A stretch of 64,000 nucleotides of DNA from JBCBSP01 sp039819095 (lineage in GTDB: Bacteria; Pseudomonadota; Alphaproteobacteria; Caulobacterales; Maricaulaceae): positions 310,001 to 374,000 of the forward strand of contig JBCBSP010000003.1 in assembly GCA_039819095.1 (NCBI GenBank). Reading direction: 5' to 3'. The notes beneath the pieces were generated by a model that saw only the letters and a program-made list of their open reading frames with translations, searched no databases and was not told the DNA's origin. Position numbers and translations under genes: made by a program. Each line of letters begins with the position of its first letter. Positions within the stretch are counted from its first letter, which is position 1. Below, in pieces: positions 31,479-40,577 of the stretch.

Positions 31479-32056
31479 GATGACTTGCCGCCTGAGATGA
31501 CTCGCAGGCTCGGTCTGTGGCGCGCGGCCTCGTCCGGCTTGGCTTGCTGTGATGCGCGCCCGCCGCGCACCGCCGTCAGGTCCGGTTTCGCGGCGCCGTC
31601 GTCTTCAGCCGCGTCCGGCTTCGGGGGAGCTGCGTCCTGGAGGGCGTCTTCGGGTCCCTCCGCCTCGGCTTCGATATCCTCATGGATGTCGCGTGAGCGC
31701 GCGCGCGTCACGGGCCGTTTCGATTTGAAGCCGGATCCCTTTGAGCGGAAGGAGGAGCGTTTGGGCGCCTTGCCCTTCGCCTTGTTCTCGATCTCTTTCA
31801 GCTTGGCGCGCTGCAGCCGGGAGAGCGGCTCATCCAGATCGCCTTTTTCCGGGTCCGCGAAGGCGGAACCATAGGTGTCGAGGCGATCTTCCAGAGAGGC
31901 GAGAAACTCATTCTCCCAGTCGCTGAGCATGGCGCGGGCGGCTTCAGCGGCGTCTGAGTCTTCGGCTTCGGCGATGGCTTTTTCCGCAGCCGCCTTGGCG
32001 CGTTTCAACCGTGAGAGGACGCGGCGTTTCTTCCGGTCGTCAATCTCACGCGCCAT
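31475..32056 (-). CDS. Hypothetical charged, lysine/arginine-rich protein
   Basis: 193 residues, not recognised. The N-terminal half is an amphipathic helix-rich segment (REIDDRKKRRVLSRLKRAKAAA-like and KAIAEAEDSDAAEAARAML), the middle is basic (SSFRSKGSGFKSKRPV), and the C-terminal third is acidic and low-complexity. The ATG at 32056 begins MAREIDDRK. It lies 16 bp downstream of gapR on the same strand and is coupled to the ASCH gene. A nucleic-acid partner is plausible but unproven. Confidence 0.6.
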   Translation of the reverse strand: MAREIDDRKKRRVLSRLKRAKAAAEKAIAEAEDSDAAEAARAMLSDWENEFLASLEDRLDTYGSAFADPEKGDLDEPLSRLQRAKLKEIENKAKGKAPKRSSFRSKGSGFKSKRPVTRARSRDIHEDIEAEAEGPEDALQDAAPPKPDAAEDDGAAKPDLTAVRGGRASQQAKPDEAARHRPSLRVISGGKSS

Positions 32057-32072
32057 CGCCGCCTCGTATCGC

Positions 32073-32360
32073 TTACAGCTCGCCCAGCGCGTCCAGATAG
32101 AGCTCCAGAAGCGCTTCCTGCTCCTGGCGTTCATGGCGATCCTGCTTGCGTAGCGAGATCACTTTTCTGAGCACCTTGGTGTCAAAGCCCATCGCCTTGG
32201 ATTCAGCATAGACTTCCTTGATGTCCGCCGCGATGCCGGCCTTTTCCTCTTCCAGCCGCTCAATGCGCGCCACGAAGGCCTTGATCTGGTCGCGGGCGAC
32301 CGAACCGACCGCGTCGGATTGATCGGGGCTGGCGGTGTGGCTCTCGGTCTCAATGGCCAT
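32073..32360 (-). CDS. gapR: DUF2312 nucleoid-associated protein GapR
   Basis: 95 residues. The sequence VARDQIKAFVARIERLEEEK, then DIKEVYAESKAMGFDTKVLR and VISLRKQDRHERQEQEALLE is the GapR core. GapR forms tetramers that clamp over-twisted AT-rich DNA ahead of replication forks and transcription units and stimulate topoisomerases. AAGGATA precedes the ATG. It probably heads a three-gene unit with the charged protein and the ASCH gene. Confidence 0.95.
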   Translation of the reverse strand: MAIETESHTASPDQSDAVGSVARDQIKAFVARIERLEEEKAGIAADIKEVYAESKAMGFDTKVLRKVISLRKQDRHERQEQEALLELYLDALGEL

Positions 32361-32485
32361 GGGATATCCTTACCGGGGCTTGTTGCAGCGTGACCGACCA
32401 TGCTCACCGGAATGAGCGAGGGGCGGACAGGTTTGCTGATGGTGATAAGCGCGCGGATCGGTTTACGGCAAGACGTTTTCAGGCC

Positions 32486-33433
32486 TCAGGGCAGCTGCGC
32501 GAGCACCCGGTCCAGCGCCGCGACGACCTCATCGGCATGGTGATGATGGGGATTATGTCCAGCGCCCTCGATCAGAACCAGCTCGGCGTTCTGCAGCGTC
32601 TGCGCGGTCGGCTCGGCGTGGCGATCTGTGCGCACCACGCTGTCTTGCGGCCCGGCGATGATCACGGCGGGCTGGCCGATCTCGCCATAGCGGGTTTCCT
32701 GATCGGCCAGATGAAGGTTCACCCGCGACATGTCCGCAGAATTGGCCTTCCAGTTGGAGGCGCGCAGGATGAGCGGCAGGCGGGTCTCCTCCACATAGTT
32801 CTCCGGCATGGGCTCAGGCGCGAACGCGCTGCGCGCGCCGTCTTCCAGCCGTGACCGCCCGATGGTGGGCACGATAAGGCGGGTGATCACGGTTCCGATC
32901 ATTGGCCAGCGCGTCGCCCGGTTATAGAGCGCCGCCTCTCCGACCCAGGCGCGCGAGGCTGGCGCGATAAGGACCAGACCCGATGCAGTGTCCGGGTGAT
33001 CCATGGCCAGACGCAGCGCGATGGCGGCGCCCCAGGAATGACCCATCACCACCGCGCCCTCGGCCTCGACCGACTGCAGGAAGGCGGCGATTAGATCCGC
33101 CTCGCGCTGCGGGCTCCAACGCCCGCCGGGGCGCTCGCTCCAGCCGAGACCCGGACGGTCGAGCCAGATCGCGCGGTATTCGCCAAGCTCCGCTTCCAGC
33201 GCGACCCGGCCCTCATGCAGATTTCCCGAGGCGCCGTGCAGGATGAGCACGGGCGGGCCGTCCGCAGCGCCGGTCTGCATGTAGTGAAGCCGGTTCCCGT
33301 TCACCTCAATGAAGGCGCCGGTCGGGGGATAGGCCTCGCTGACGCCGGCGGCGCGCGCGGCGCTCATCAGCACCCCGCCAACGAGCAGCGCACACAGGCC
33401 CAGCACGACAGTGGCGCGCAGGGCATGGCTCAC
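32486..33433 (-). CDS. Alpha/beta hydrolase with N-terminal membrane anchor
   Basis: 315 residues. N-terminal hydrophobic segment (about 8-28) that is either a signal peptide or an anchor, then an alpha/beta fold: LILHGASGNLHEGR, the nucleophile elbow MGHSWGAAIAL, VIIAGPQDSVVRTDRHAEP with the acid, and GAGHNPHHHHADEV with the catalytic histidine. Probably an esterase or lipase-like enzyme acting outside the cytoplasm; substrate unknown. The start overlaps the stop of the TPR-like gene (ATGA). Confidence 0.85.
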   Translation of the reverse strand: MSHALRATVVLGLCALLVGGVLMSAARAAGVSEAYPPTGAFIEVNGNRLHYMQTGAADGPPVLILHGASGNLHEGRVALEAELGEYRAIWLDRPGLGWSERPGGRWSPQREADLIAAFLQSVEAEGAVVMGHSWGAAIALRLAMDHPDTASGLVLIAPASRAWVGEAALYNRATRWPMIGTVITRLIVPTIGRSRLEDGARSAFAPEPMPENYVEETRLPLILRASNWKANSADMSRVNLHLADQETRYGEIGQPAVIIAGPQDSVVRTDRHAEPTAQTLQNAELVLIEGAGHNPHHHHADEVVAALDRVLAQLP

Positions 33434-34056
33434 AGGGCGCGCCCTGCGAGCGCGCGTTCAAGCCGGGCCTGACCGTTCAGTGCGGTCTCTTCATGCGGAT
33501 GGATCGCCAGCGCAGCTTCATAGGCGGCCAGGGCGCCTTGCGCGGCGTCGGCGCGTTCCAGCGCGCGGGCAAGCATGACATAGGCGTCAAAGCGGCGCGG
33601 CTCGATGGCCACGGCGCGCTCCAGCGCCTCCAGCGCAAACTCCCAATCATCCTGTGCGATGGCGATTTCAGCCGACACCATCCAGGCCTCTGACAGCTCC
33701 GGCTCCAGATTGCGCAGATGGAAATACTGCCGCGAGGCATCGCCGAGCTCGCCGCGCGCCGCCGATTCCGCACCGCGGTCCAGCAATAGCGCTGCTGTCG
33801 GTCCGCCGAGCTGGCGCCACAACGAACGGATTTGCGCGGCGATCGGTTCAGCCTCATCGCTCGATTGCGTCGCACCCAGCGCGCCAAGGCGTTCGTCAAG
33901 GCGCCGCGGCAGGGAGTCCCGGCTCGACCGCGTCTGCGGTGCGGCATCCGGCGCCGCTTCGTCAGCAGGCGCAGCGTCAATCACGGGCGGCGTGTCCGGG
34001 GCGGGCGCATCCTGAAGGCTCAGGGCGAGAGCAAGGCTGAAGGCAAGCATAATCAT
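33430..34056 (-). CDS. Exported TPR-repeat protein
   Basis: 208 residues. Signal-like N-terminus (LAFSLALALSLQDAPA), a proline/alanine-rich spacer, then at least three TPR-like helix pairs: AARGELGDASRQYFHLRNLEP, AQDDWEFALEALERAVAIEP, ALERADAAQGALAAYEAALA. TPRs mediate protein contacts; a periplasmic location is likely. It is translationally coupled to the alpha/beta hydrolase. The ATG at 34056 is preferred to a TTG codon just before it. Confidence 0.75.
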   Translation of the reverse strand: MIMLAFSLALALSLQDAPAPDTPPVIDAAPADEAAPDAAPQTRSSRDSLPRRLDERLGALGATQSSDEAEPIAAQIRSLWRQLGGPTAALLLDRGAESAARGELGDASRQYFHLRNLEPELSEAWMVSAEIAIAQDDWEFALEALERAVAIEPRRFDAYVMLARALERADAAQGALAAYEAALAIHPHEETALNGQARLERALAGRAL

Positions 34057-34109
34057 CAAAGGCAGGATAAGCCGGCTGGGCCATGCGGCAAGCCTGCAGC
34101 GGCGCCCGT

Positions 34110-34724
34110 TCAGACCGGAAGACCGTGCGCGCGCATTGCTCTGCGGGCTGCGCCGGCGCTGGTAAAGACATGACCGATGAACCCGGCCTGCTCGCCGGCT
34201 CGAATATTCTCCGCCCGATCGTCGATGAAGAGCACGCTCTGCGCAGGTTCATCAATGCGCTCTATCGTTCGCGAGAAGATTTCCGGATCGGGTTTGACCC
34301 GCTTTTCCTCCCCTGAGACCACAACGTCGGCGAAGCGCGCGATAGCGGGATAGGTCTTCTGGATATGCGGCCATTTCTCCGCCGGCAGATTGGTCAGCCC
34401 GTATTGCGGCACGCCGGCGGCTTCCAGCTCGGATACGAGCGCCTCCATGCCGGTCACCCAGCCGTCGAACATCTCCTCCCAGCGTAGCTCCCAGGCTTCG
34501 ATCAGGGCCCGATGTTCGGGAAAGCGCGCGATCAGCGCCTTGCGGTTCTCAGCCATAGGCGCGCCGCGATCATGCTCGGTGTGCCATTCCATCGTACAAA
34601 CGCCGCCGAGGAAGTCCTCGACGGCGGCTGCATCGCTAAGAAGCTGTCGGTAGACGCGGGCGGGGTCCCAATCGACCAGTGTATGCCCGAGATCCCACAG
34701 GACCGCGCGCACGCGCTCCGCCAT
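34110..34724 (-). CDS. HAD-IA family hydrolase (YihX-like)
   Basis: 204 residues. Motif I is VLWDLGHTLVDWD, with the first Asp kept and the second replaced by Gly (DLG), as in the YihX/haloacid dehalogenase-like branch. Motif II is YGLTNLP, the lysine sits in KRVKPDPEIF, and motif IV is LFIDDRAENIRAGEQAG. A phosphatase on small sugar phosphates or related compounds is likely; the substrate is unknown. It starts 6 bp after rpmJ on the same strand. Confidence 0.88.
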   Translation of the reverse strand: MAERVRAVLWDLGHTLVDWDPARVYRQLLSDAAAVEDFLGGVCTMEWHTEHDRGAPMAENRKALIARFPEHRALIEAWELRWEEMFDGWVTGMEALVSELEAAGVPQYGLTNLPAEKWPHIQKTYPAIARFADVVVSGEEKRVKPDPEIFSRTIERIDEPAQSVLFIDDRAENIRAGEQAGFIGHVFTSAGAARRAMRAHGLPV

Positions 34725-34730
34725 CGCAGG

Positions 34731-34856
34731 CTAGCCCGCGCGGGCTTTGAAGCGCGGGTCGGTCTTGTTGATCACATAGACCCGGCCGCGGCGGCGCACG
34801 ACCTGGCAGTCGCGGTGACGGGACTTGAGGGAGCGGAGCGAGCTGCGCACTTTCAT
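34731..34856 (-). CDS. rpmJ: 50S ribosomal protein L36, zinc-free type
   Basis: 41 residues, MKVRSSLRSLKSRHRDCQ... to ...NKTDPRFKARAG. This is the C-minus L36 form: the four-ligand zinc ribbon of the standard L36 is not preserved (only one Cys and one His remain), as in E. coli YkgO and most alphaproteobacterial L36. It binds domain V of 23S rRNA. AGGAAAGG precedes the ATG by about 9 nt. The HAD gene follows after 6 bp. Confidence 0.95.
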   Translation of the reverse strand: MKVRSSLRSLKSRHRDCQVVRRRGRVYVINKTDPRFKARAG

Positions 34857-35050
34857 CGGACTAGCCTTTCCTGCCCGGCGCGCAAGCGCGCGGGGGGTCT
34901 GAAATTAGAGCCGCGCTTGCTACCTGACACATGGGCCTGCGTCAACAGCGCATGCGCCGAATAGTGCGTCTCTGTCAGGTGATCGGGCGCTTTTACGTCA
35001 TCTTCAGCCTGGACTATGCTAATCCTGCGGCGCTGAGGGGCGAGGTCAGG

Positions 35051-36268
35051 ATGAGGCTTATACCCATGTTGAAAGTCTTTCAGGCTGCAGGCCTTTGCGC
35101 TGCAGTGATGCTTGCTGCGCCCGTTGCGGCTCAGGATCAGCCCTTCGAGCAATGGCGCGACGGCTTCACCGCCGAGCTCGCCGCTGACGGGGTGTCGCCG
35201 GATATCATCACCTCGATGTTCGAAGGCGTCACGCCGGACGAGCGCATCATTGACCGGGATCGCTCGCAGCCGGAATTCGTCCGCCCGGTCTGGGTCTATC
35301 TGGACAGCGCGGTGTCTGAGACCCGCATCGCCAACGGACGCAGCTCCCAAAGCGCGCATCTGGCGACGCTGGCCGCCATCGAGGAACGCTTCGGCGTGGA
35401 TCGTCATACGCTGACGGCGATCTGGGGTCTGGAAAGCGCCTATGGCGAGATCCAGGGCAATTTCGACATTGTGCGCGCACTGGCGACGCTCGCCTGGGAA
35501 GGCCGCCGCCGCGGCTTTGCAGAAAGCCAGCTCAGCGCTGTGGCCGACATGCTGGCGCGCGGTTATGCAACACGTGACGGCTTGCGCGGATCCTGGGCCG
35601 GGGCGATGGGCCAGACCCAGTTCATCCCGACCACCTACATGGCCCGCGCGGTTGATTTCGACGGCGATGGCCGCCGCGATATCTGGAATAATGAGGGCGA
35701 TGCGCTGGGCTCGGCGGCGAACCTGCTGGCGCGCGAAGGCTGGCGCTCCGGTGAGCCTGCAGTCACCGGCGTCGCGCTGCCGGACGGGTTCGACTACGCC
35801 TCCTGGAATGAGCGCCGCGCCCAACCGGTGTCGGAGTGGGCGCGGATCGGCGTGCGGCGTGCGGACGGCTCCGACTGGTCCGCCGATGATCTCATGCGTT
35901 CGGCCCGGCTCATCCTGCCGGCGGGCGCGGCAGGGCCGGGCTTTCTGACCTTCCACAATTTCGGGGTCATCCGGCGCTATAACAACTCCACCAGCTATGC
36001 GCTCGGCGTCGCCTATCTCGCTGAGGCGCTGGCCAATGGCGAGCGCCTGCCGGAAAGCTGGCCGGACGACAATCCGCCCATCACGCGCAGCCAGACCCGC
36101 GCCCTTCAGGAAGCCCTGCTGGCGCTCGGCTATGATCCCGGCGGCGCGGACGGGATTTCCGGCCCCAACACGCGCCGCGCCCTGAAAGCCTTCCAGACCG
36201 ATAGGGGTCTTCCCGCTGACGGCTATACCGGCGAGCAGGCCTATGCGGCTGTGATGGCGGCGCGGTAG
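35051..36268 (+). CDS. Lytic murein transglycosylase (MltB type) with peptidoglycan-binding domain
   Basis: 405 residues. Signal peptide (cleavage near AAPVAAQ), then an SLT_2/MltB-like catalytic domain with the catalytic glutamate in AIWGLESAYG, plus RALATLAWEGRRRGF, GSWAGAMGQTQFIP and DGDGRRDIW. A C-terminal PG_binding_1 module (QTRALQEALLALGYDPGGADG to the end) follows. It cleaves glycan strands to 1,6-anhydro-muropeptides in the periplasm. The ATG at 35051 directly follows GAGGTCAGG. No lipobox, so probably soluble. Confidence 0.93.
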   Translation: MRLIPMLKVFQAAGLCAAVMLAAPVAAQDQPFEQWRDGFTAELAADGVSPDIITSMFEGVTPDERIIDRDRSQPEFVRPVWVYLDSAVSETRIANGRSSQSAHLATLAAIEERFGVDRHTLTAIWGLESAYGEIQGNFDIVRALATLAWEGRRRGFAESQLSAVADMLARGYATRDGLRGSWAGAMGQTQFIPTTYMARAVDFDGDGRRDIWNNEGDALGSAANLLAREGWRSGEPAVTGVALPDGFDYASWNERRAQPVSEWARIGVRRADGSDWSADDLMRSARLILPAGAAGPGFLTFHNFGVIRRYNNSTSYALGVAYLAEALANGERLPESWPDDNPPITRSQTRALQEALLALGYDPGGADGISGPNTRRALKAFQTDRGLPADGYTGEQAYAAVMAAR

Positions 36269-36275
36269 GGCCTGC

Positions 36276-37568
36276 TCAAACCGGGCCTGGCGCGTCTTCT
36301 TCTTCCGCTTCCTGCAGCGGTCTGGCGGCGGCGCGAACGCGCGGATGCAAGGCCGCCAGCGCCACCGCAGCGAGCGCCAGCGCGGCGTTCAGCTGGAAGG
36401 GCGTTTCCGGTCCCACGCTCTGATAAAGCCAGAGCCCGGCCACCGGTGCGATCATGAAGCCGACGCCGGCGCTCGCCGTGGTCAGCCCCGCGGTGCGGCC
36501 CTGTTCTTCCGGGGTCACCGCCAGCGAGGCGCCGCCGACAAAACCTGAGCGGGCCAGGCCGAAGCCGAAGCTGTTGATGATGAAGCCGAACACGATGGCG
36601 GCGTAGGCGCTGGAAAAGACCAGCTCCAGATTGCCGACAGCGATCAGTCCGGCGCCGAGCACCATCAAGGTGCGCGGGCTCGCTTTCAGCGCCGGGATCA
36701 CCACCAGCTGGGCGAAGATCAGCGCCGCCGCGCCTGCGGTCAGCGCCACGCCGGCCAGTTGCAGGCCTTCTTCGGGTGAACGCTGCAGGCGGTCCATCAC
36801 GTAAAAACCGATCGCCTGAAGGCTGGAAGCCTGGGTCAGCCAGGTCACGCAGCCGAAGATCACAAAGGCCATGACGCGCGGATCGGCGGCGAACTTGAAC
36901 TGCACGAAGGGATTGATCGGCCGGCCCTTGCGTTTCGGCGGGGTGCGTTCAGGCAGGAGCAGGCGCACCGCGACGGCGCCGAGCGCGACCAGGACGGCGA
37001 CCAGCACCATGAAGGGCGCCACGCCGATGCGTTCCGCGAACGTTGCCGCCAGCGCCGGCCCGATCACCCCGCCGAGGCCGAAGGCCGCAGTCATGCCGGC
37101 GAGCGCCTGGGTGCGTTCGGCCGGGCTCGTCCGGTCCGCAACATAGGCCTGCGCAGCCGGGTTGGTGGCCGATCCCAGCGAACCAAACAGCGTGCGCGAG
37201 AGCGCCATGGCGATGATCGCGGCCACCGGCGGCAACAGCCCGACCTGGCCGGCATAGGCGCCGACGGCGAACACCAGGGTGGAAACAGCGAACGCGCTAA
37301 GCCCGAACACGATAAGCGGGCGGCGGCCATAGCGATCCGACAACGCGCCCCAGACCGGGCTCATGGTCAGAAACATCAGGGCGGAAACCGTGTAGATCGC
37401 GCCGACATAAATCTCCGCCACGCCGATCTCGCGCGCCAGGGGGGGCAGGATGGCGAACAGCATGGAATTGCCGATCCCCGTCGCCATCAGGCAGATGAAG
37501 AGCAGTCGGAAGGCGCGCCGACGCTGTTCAGGACTGGAGGGATTGGCGGGATCGTAAGCGGGCGGCAT
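36276..37568 (-). CDS. Major facilitator superfamily transporter (drug-efflux type)
   Basis: 430 residues, 12 predicted helices. The loop 2-3 motif GALSDRYGRRPLIVFGL and the antiporter-like segment GLGGVIGPALAATFAERIG are typical of TetA/Bmr-like proton-drug antiporters. A basic/proline-rich central loop (LLPERTPPKRKGRP) separates the two six-helix halves. Its substrate is unknown. Convergent with the transglycosylase gene, 7 bp apart. Confidence 0.88.
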   Translation of the reverse strand: MPPAYDPANPSSPEQRRRAFRLLFICLMATGIGNSMLFAILPPLAREIGVAEIYVGAIYTVSALMFLTMSPVWGALSDRYGRRPLIVFGLSAFAVSTLVFAVGAYAGQVGLLPPVAAIIAMALSRTLFGSLGSATNPAAQAYVADRTSPAERTQALAGMTAAFGLGGVIGPALAATFAERIGVAPFMVLVAVLVALGAVAVRLLLPERTPPKRKGRPINPFVQFKFAADPRVMAFVIFGCVTWLTQASSLQAIGFYVMDRLQRSPEEGLQLAGVALTAGAAALIFAQLVVIPALKASPRTLMVLGAGLIAVGNLELVFSSAYAAIVFGFIINSFGFGLARSGFVGGASLAVTPEEQGRTAGLTTASAGVGFMIAPVAGLWLYQSVGPETPFQLNAALALAAVALAALHPRVRAAARPLQEAEEEDAPGPV

Positions 37569-37635
37569 GGGCGATCAGATACGCCTCGCCGGGCGCGTCG
37601 TCCAATCATGGCGGCCATGCATGATCGCTGCGCGC

Positions 37636-39456
37636 TCAGCGCACGGCGCGTTCAGCCTCGATTTCCTCGCGCAGCATTTCAAGCTCCAGCCAGCGTTCCT
37701 CCTTCGCCGCCTTCTCCTCAAGGGCTTTTGCGTGCGCCTGGCTGAGCGCATTGAAGCGTTCCGGGTCGCGGGTGAAGAGCTGCGGATCGGCGAGCGCCTC
37801 TCCGGAGGCGGCGATCTCTGCGTCGAGCGCTTCGATCTCGCCGGGCAGGGCTTCCAGCGCGTGCTTGTCCTTGAAGCTCATCTTGCGTGCAGACGGTCGC
37901 GATTTGGCCGGGGCCGGGTCGCCGGACGCGGGTTTCTTCGACCTGACTTCGGTCTCTCGGGCTTTCACGCCTTCGCCGCGCTGGGCGACCATGTCTGAAT
38001 AACCGCCGGCGTATTCGCGCCAGAGCCCATCGCCCTCAAAGGCGATAACGCTGGCGGCGGTCCGGTCGATGAAGTCCCGGTCGTGACTGACCAGGATCAC
38101 CGTGCCGGCATAGTCCTCGATCAGCTCTTCCAACAGATCCAGCGTCTCCAGATCGAGATCATTGGTCGGTTCGTCCAGCACCAGAACGTTGGAGGGGAGC
38201 GCCAGAACCCGCGCAAGCAGCAGCCGGGCGCGCTCGCCGCCGGACAGGGCGTGGACCGGGGTGCGGGCCTGTTCCGGGGCGAAGAGGAAGTCCTTCATAT
38301 ACGCCATGACATGGCGCCTCGACCCGTTCAGCTCGACATAGTCCGAGCCTTGAGCCAGCGCTTCAGTGACGGTCCAGTTCGGCTTCAGCTGAGCGCGCTT
38401 CTGGTCCAGCGCGGCCAGCTGCAGATTGACCCCGAGCCGCACCTCGCCGGCATCGGGTTTCAGCGCGCCGGTCAGCATGTTGAGCAGCGTGGTCTTGCCC
38501 GCCCCGTTCGGGCCGATAATGGCGATGCGATCGCCCTTCATAACGCGCGTTGAGAAGGGTTTGACGATGTCGCGCTCGCCATAGCGCTTGGCGATTTCAC
38601 GCGCTTCGAACACGCGCTGGCCGGTTCCGGTCGCTTCGCTCGCCTCGATCCGGGCTGCGCCCTGCGGTCCGCGATGATCGCGTCTCTTCTGACGCAGGGC
38701 GGCAAGCTCGGCCATGCGGCGCACATTGCGCTTGCGCCGCGCGGTCACCCCATAGCGCACCCAGTGCTCTTCGCGGGCGATCTGACGGTCCAGCTTGTGT
38801 TGCTCAAGCGCTTCGGCCTCCAGCACCTGGTCGCGCCAGTCTTCAAAGTGCGCAAACCCCTTCTCCAGCCGGCGCGCCTCGCCGCGATCGAGCCAGACTG
38901 TGGCCCGGCTGAGATTTTCAAGGAAACGCCGGTCGTGGCTGATCAGAACCAGAGCGCCGGCGCGCGATTTCAGCTCCGCCTCCAGCCACTCGATCGCGGG
39001 CAGATCGAGATGATTGGTCGGCTCGTCCATCATCAGAATATCAGGCTCCGGCGCGATGGCGCGCGCCAGCGCCGCACGCCGGGCCTCGCCGCCCGACAAA
39101 CGATCGGTAGTCTCCTCCCCGGTCAGGCCCAGCGCCTCCAGCAGCATAACGGCGCGATAGGGGTCATCGCCCGGCGCCAGACCCGTCTCGACATAGGCGC
39201 GCACGGTGTCGAAGCCGGAAAGGTCCGGCTCCTGCTCCAGATAGCGCACCGTGGCGCCGGGTTTGACGAAGACCTCGCCTTCGTCCGGCTCGATCAGTCC
39301 GGCTGCAATCTTCAGCAAGGTCGATTTGCCTGAACCGTTGCGTCCGACCAGGCAGATCCGGTCTGAGGCATGCACCATCAGCTCCGCTCCAGTCAGAAGC
39401 GGGGTTGTGCCGAAGGTCAGGCGGATGTTCTGAAGATTGAGAAGGGGCGGAGCCAT
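37636..39456 (-). CDS. uup: ABC-F family ATPase Uup
   Basis: 606 residues with two ABC domains: Walker A GRNGSGKSTLL and GPNGAGKTTLL, signatures LSGGEARRAAL and LSGGERARLLLARV, and Walker B MDEPTNHLDLPAIE and LDEPTNDLDLETLD. A basic inter-domain linker and a C-terminal coiled coil complete the Uup architecture. ABC-F proteins act on ribosomes, with Uup also linked to DNA-repair intermediates; there are no membrane helices. The ATG at 39456 (MAPPLLNLQ) is used. Confidence 0.92.
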   Translation of the reverse strand: MAPPLLNLQNIRLTFGTTPLLTGAELMVHASDRICLVGRNGSGKSTLLKIAAGLIEPDEGEVFVKPGATVRYLEQEPDLSGFDTVRAYVETGLAPGDDPYRAVMLLEALGLTGEETTDRLSGGEARRAALARAIAPEPDILMMDEPTNHLDLPAIEWLEAELKSRAGALVLISHDRRFLENLSRATVWLDRGEARRLEKGFAHFEDWRDQVLEAEALEQHKLDRQIAREEHWVRYGVTARRKRNVRRMAELAALRQKRRDHRGPQGAARIEASEATGTGQRVFEAREIAKRYGERDIVKPFSTRVMKGDRIAIIGPNGAGKTTLLNMLTGALKPDAGEVRLGVNLQLAALDQKRAQLKPNWTVTEALAQGSDYVELNGSRRHVMAYMKDFLFAPEQARTPVHALSGGERARLLLARVLALPSNVLVLDEPTNDLDLETLDLLEELIEDYAGTVILVSHDRDFIDRTAASVIAFEGDGLWREYAGGYSDMVAQRGEGVKARETEVRSKKPASGDPAPAKSRPSARKMSFKDKHALEALPGEIEALDAEIAASGEALADPQLFTRDPERFNALSQAHAKALEEKAAKEERWLELEMLREEIEAERAVR

Positions 39457-39511
39457 GGCCGTGCGGATATGGCCGCTCCGCCCCGGTTCAGGCAAGCGCT
39501 TTGCGCGCGGC

Positions 39512-39718
39512 TCAGTCGTCTTCGAGGATGAAGGTCACGAGCATGTTGACGCGGAAGCCGGAGATCTCTCCGTCTTCGATCATCACATGCTGCTCTTTCA
39601 CCCAGGCGCCCTGCACATTGCGCAGCGTCTTGTTGGCGCGTTCAACGCCCTGGCGGATGGCGTGTTCGAAGCTCTTCTTCGAAACGGACGAAATCTCGGT
39701 GACGCGGGCTACAGACAT
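39512..39718 (-). CDS. Dodecin flavoprotein
   Basis: 68 residues. MSVARVTEISSVSKKSFEHA and the GAWVKEQHVMIEDGEI.GFRVNMLVTFILED pattern are the dodecin fold, which forms dodecamers that bind riboflavin, FMN or lumichrome. It likely buffers free flavins. AAGGAGAG is 5 nt before the ATG at 39718. It is downstream of the CPBP-type gene by about 100 bp and probably has its own promoter. Confidence 0.92.
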   Translation of the reverse strand: MSVARVTEISSVSKKSFEHAIRQGVERANKTLRNVQGAWVKEQHVMIEDGEISGFRVNMLVTFILEDD

Positions 39719-39821
39719 ATCGCTCTCCTTTTCCAAAGCGGTCGACAGGCTATCACAACCGGGCGGGATGAGGCGCGCCCAGCGTGTGCGGTGTTAAACC
39801 GCCCGCCAATCATTGGCGCCT

Positions 39822-40526
39822 TCATGCATTCGTTGTTCCCGCGCCCTTAAGCCGTCGCGCCAGGAATGCGCATCCGGCGATCACGACTGCTGCGCTTGGC
39901 AGAGCCGTCGCTACCGACATGAGCGGGCTGTGCTCCTCGCTCGCCACAAGCGTAACGGTGAGGTTGTGGCCAGCATGGAGGCAGGCGCACACAAAGAGCG
40001 CCCCCCAGTTCTGGTGCCGAAACGCAAGAATCGAGGCGAACCCCAAGAAGGCATGGAGCGCTACACGCAGCCCCACTGCGAAGGCGGGCATGGTCGCTTC
40101 AAACCAGCCGCCAGTCAGGACCAGCGCGCTGGGGCCTGTCGTTGTAATTTGGACGGTTTCCGGCGCCGCGGCGATGGCGAACAGGGCCGCATAGAGAATT
40201 GGGCCGAGCCACGGCGCTGATTCGATAACGCTGATTAAGACGGCCGCCAGTAGGGCGATGTGGAAAGGTCTGAAGCCTGCCAGCACGCTGGCGAACAGGG
40301 CCGCTCGCAAGACCTCTTCAAGCGCTCCGCGAAGGCCAATGCTGAATGCGGCTGTGAGGTGATCCAAGACAAAAAGGTCGGCGATTTCTAATAAAATCAA
40401 TAATGTGATTGCTGCTGCTAAACCGCGCACGAGATGGTCCCTCAAACGGAAAACCACGGCGGTGCAGGCGCCTAATACCAGGATAGCCGATGCAATAAGT
40501 ATGAGTGAGTTTGTGATGGCGATCAT
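39822..40526 (-). CDS. CPBP/PrsW-superfamily intramembrane metalloprotease, candidate bacteriocin immunity protein
   Basis: 234 residues with about seven membrane helices. The catalytic pattern of the CPBP/Abi-PrsW superfamily can be seen: EEVLR (Glu70, Glu71, Arg74), His158 in LRVALHAFLG, and HAGHN (His184, His187, Asn188). CPBP proteases are known as self-immunity proteins beside class II bacteriocins and as CAAX-type proteases. Directly upstream (51 bp) is a double-glycine-leader peptide gene, so immunity or processing is a reasonable inference. Its ribosome-binding site is buried in the hairpin at 40526-40569. Base composition is lower in GC than the flanks. Subfamily (CPBP or PrsW) is uncertain. 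Confidence 0.68.
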   Translation of the reverse strand: MIAITNSLILIASAILVLGACTAVVFRLRDHLVRGLAAAITLLILLEIADLFVLDHLTAAFSIGLRGALEEVLRAALFASVLAGFRPFHIALLAAVLISVIESAPWLGPILYAALFAIAAAPETVQITTTGPSALVLTGGWFEATMPAFAVGLRVALHAFLGFASILAFRHQNWGALFVCACLHAGHNLTVTLVASEEHSPLMSVATALPSAAVVIAGCAFLARRLKGAGTTNA

Positions 40527-40569
40527 TTCGCCCCGCGCGCCACTGCTAGCAACAGTGCGCGGGGCGAAA
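40526..40569 (-). promoter_or_regulatory. Hairpin hiding the RBS of the intramembrane protease
   Basis: A perfect 13-bp stem (TTTCGCCCCGCGC with GCGCGGGGCGAAA) and an 18-nt loop that has a smaller inner hairpin (ACTG/CAGT). In the mRNA the 3' arm holds the GGGG Shine-Dalgarno and reaches into the ATG of the protease. It would couple protease translation to ribosomes finishing the peptide gene, or lower protease output. Confidence 0.75.
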
Positions 40570-40577
40570 CAAGGTCA

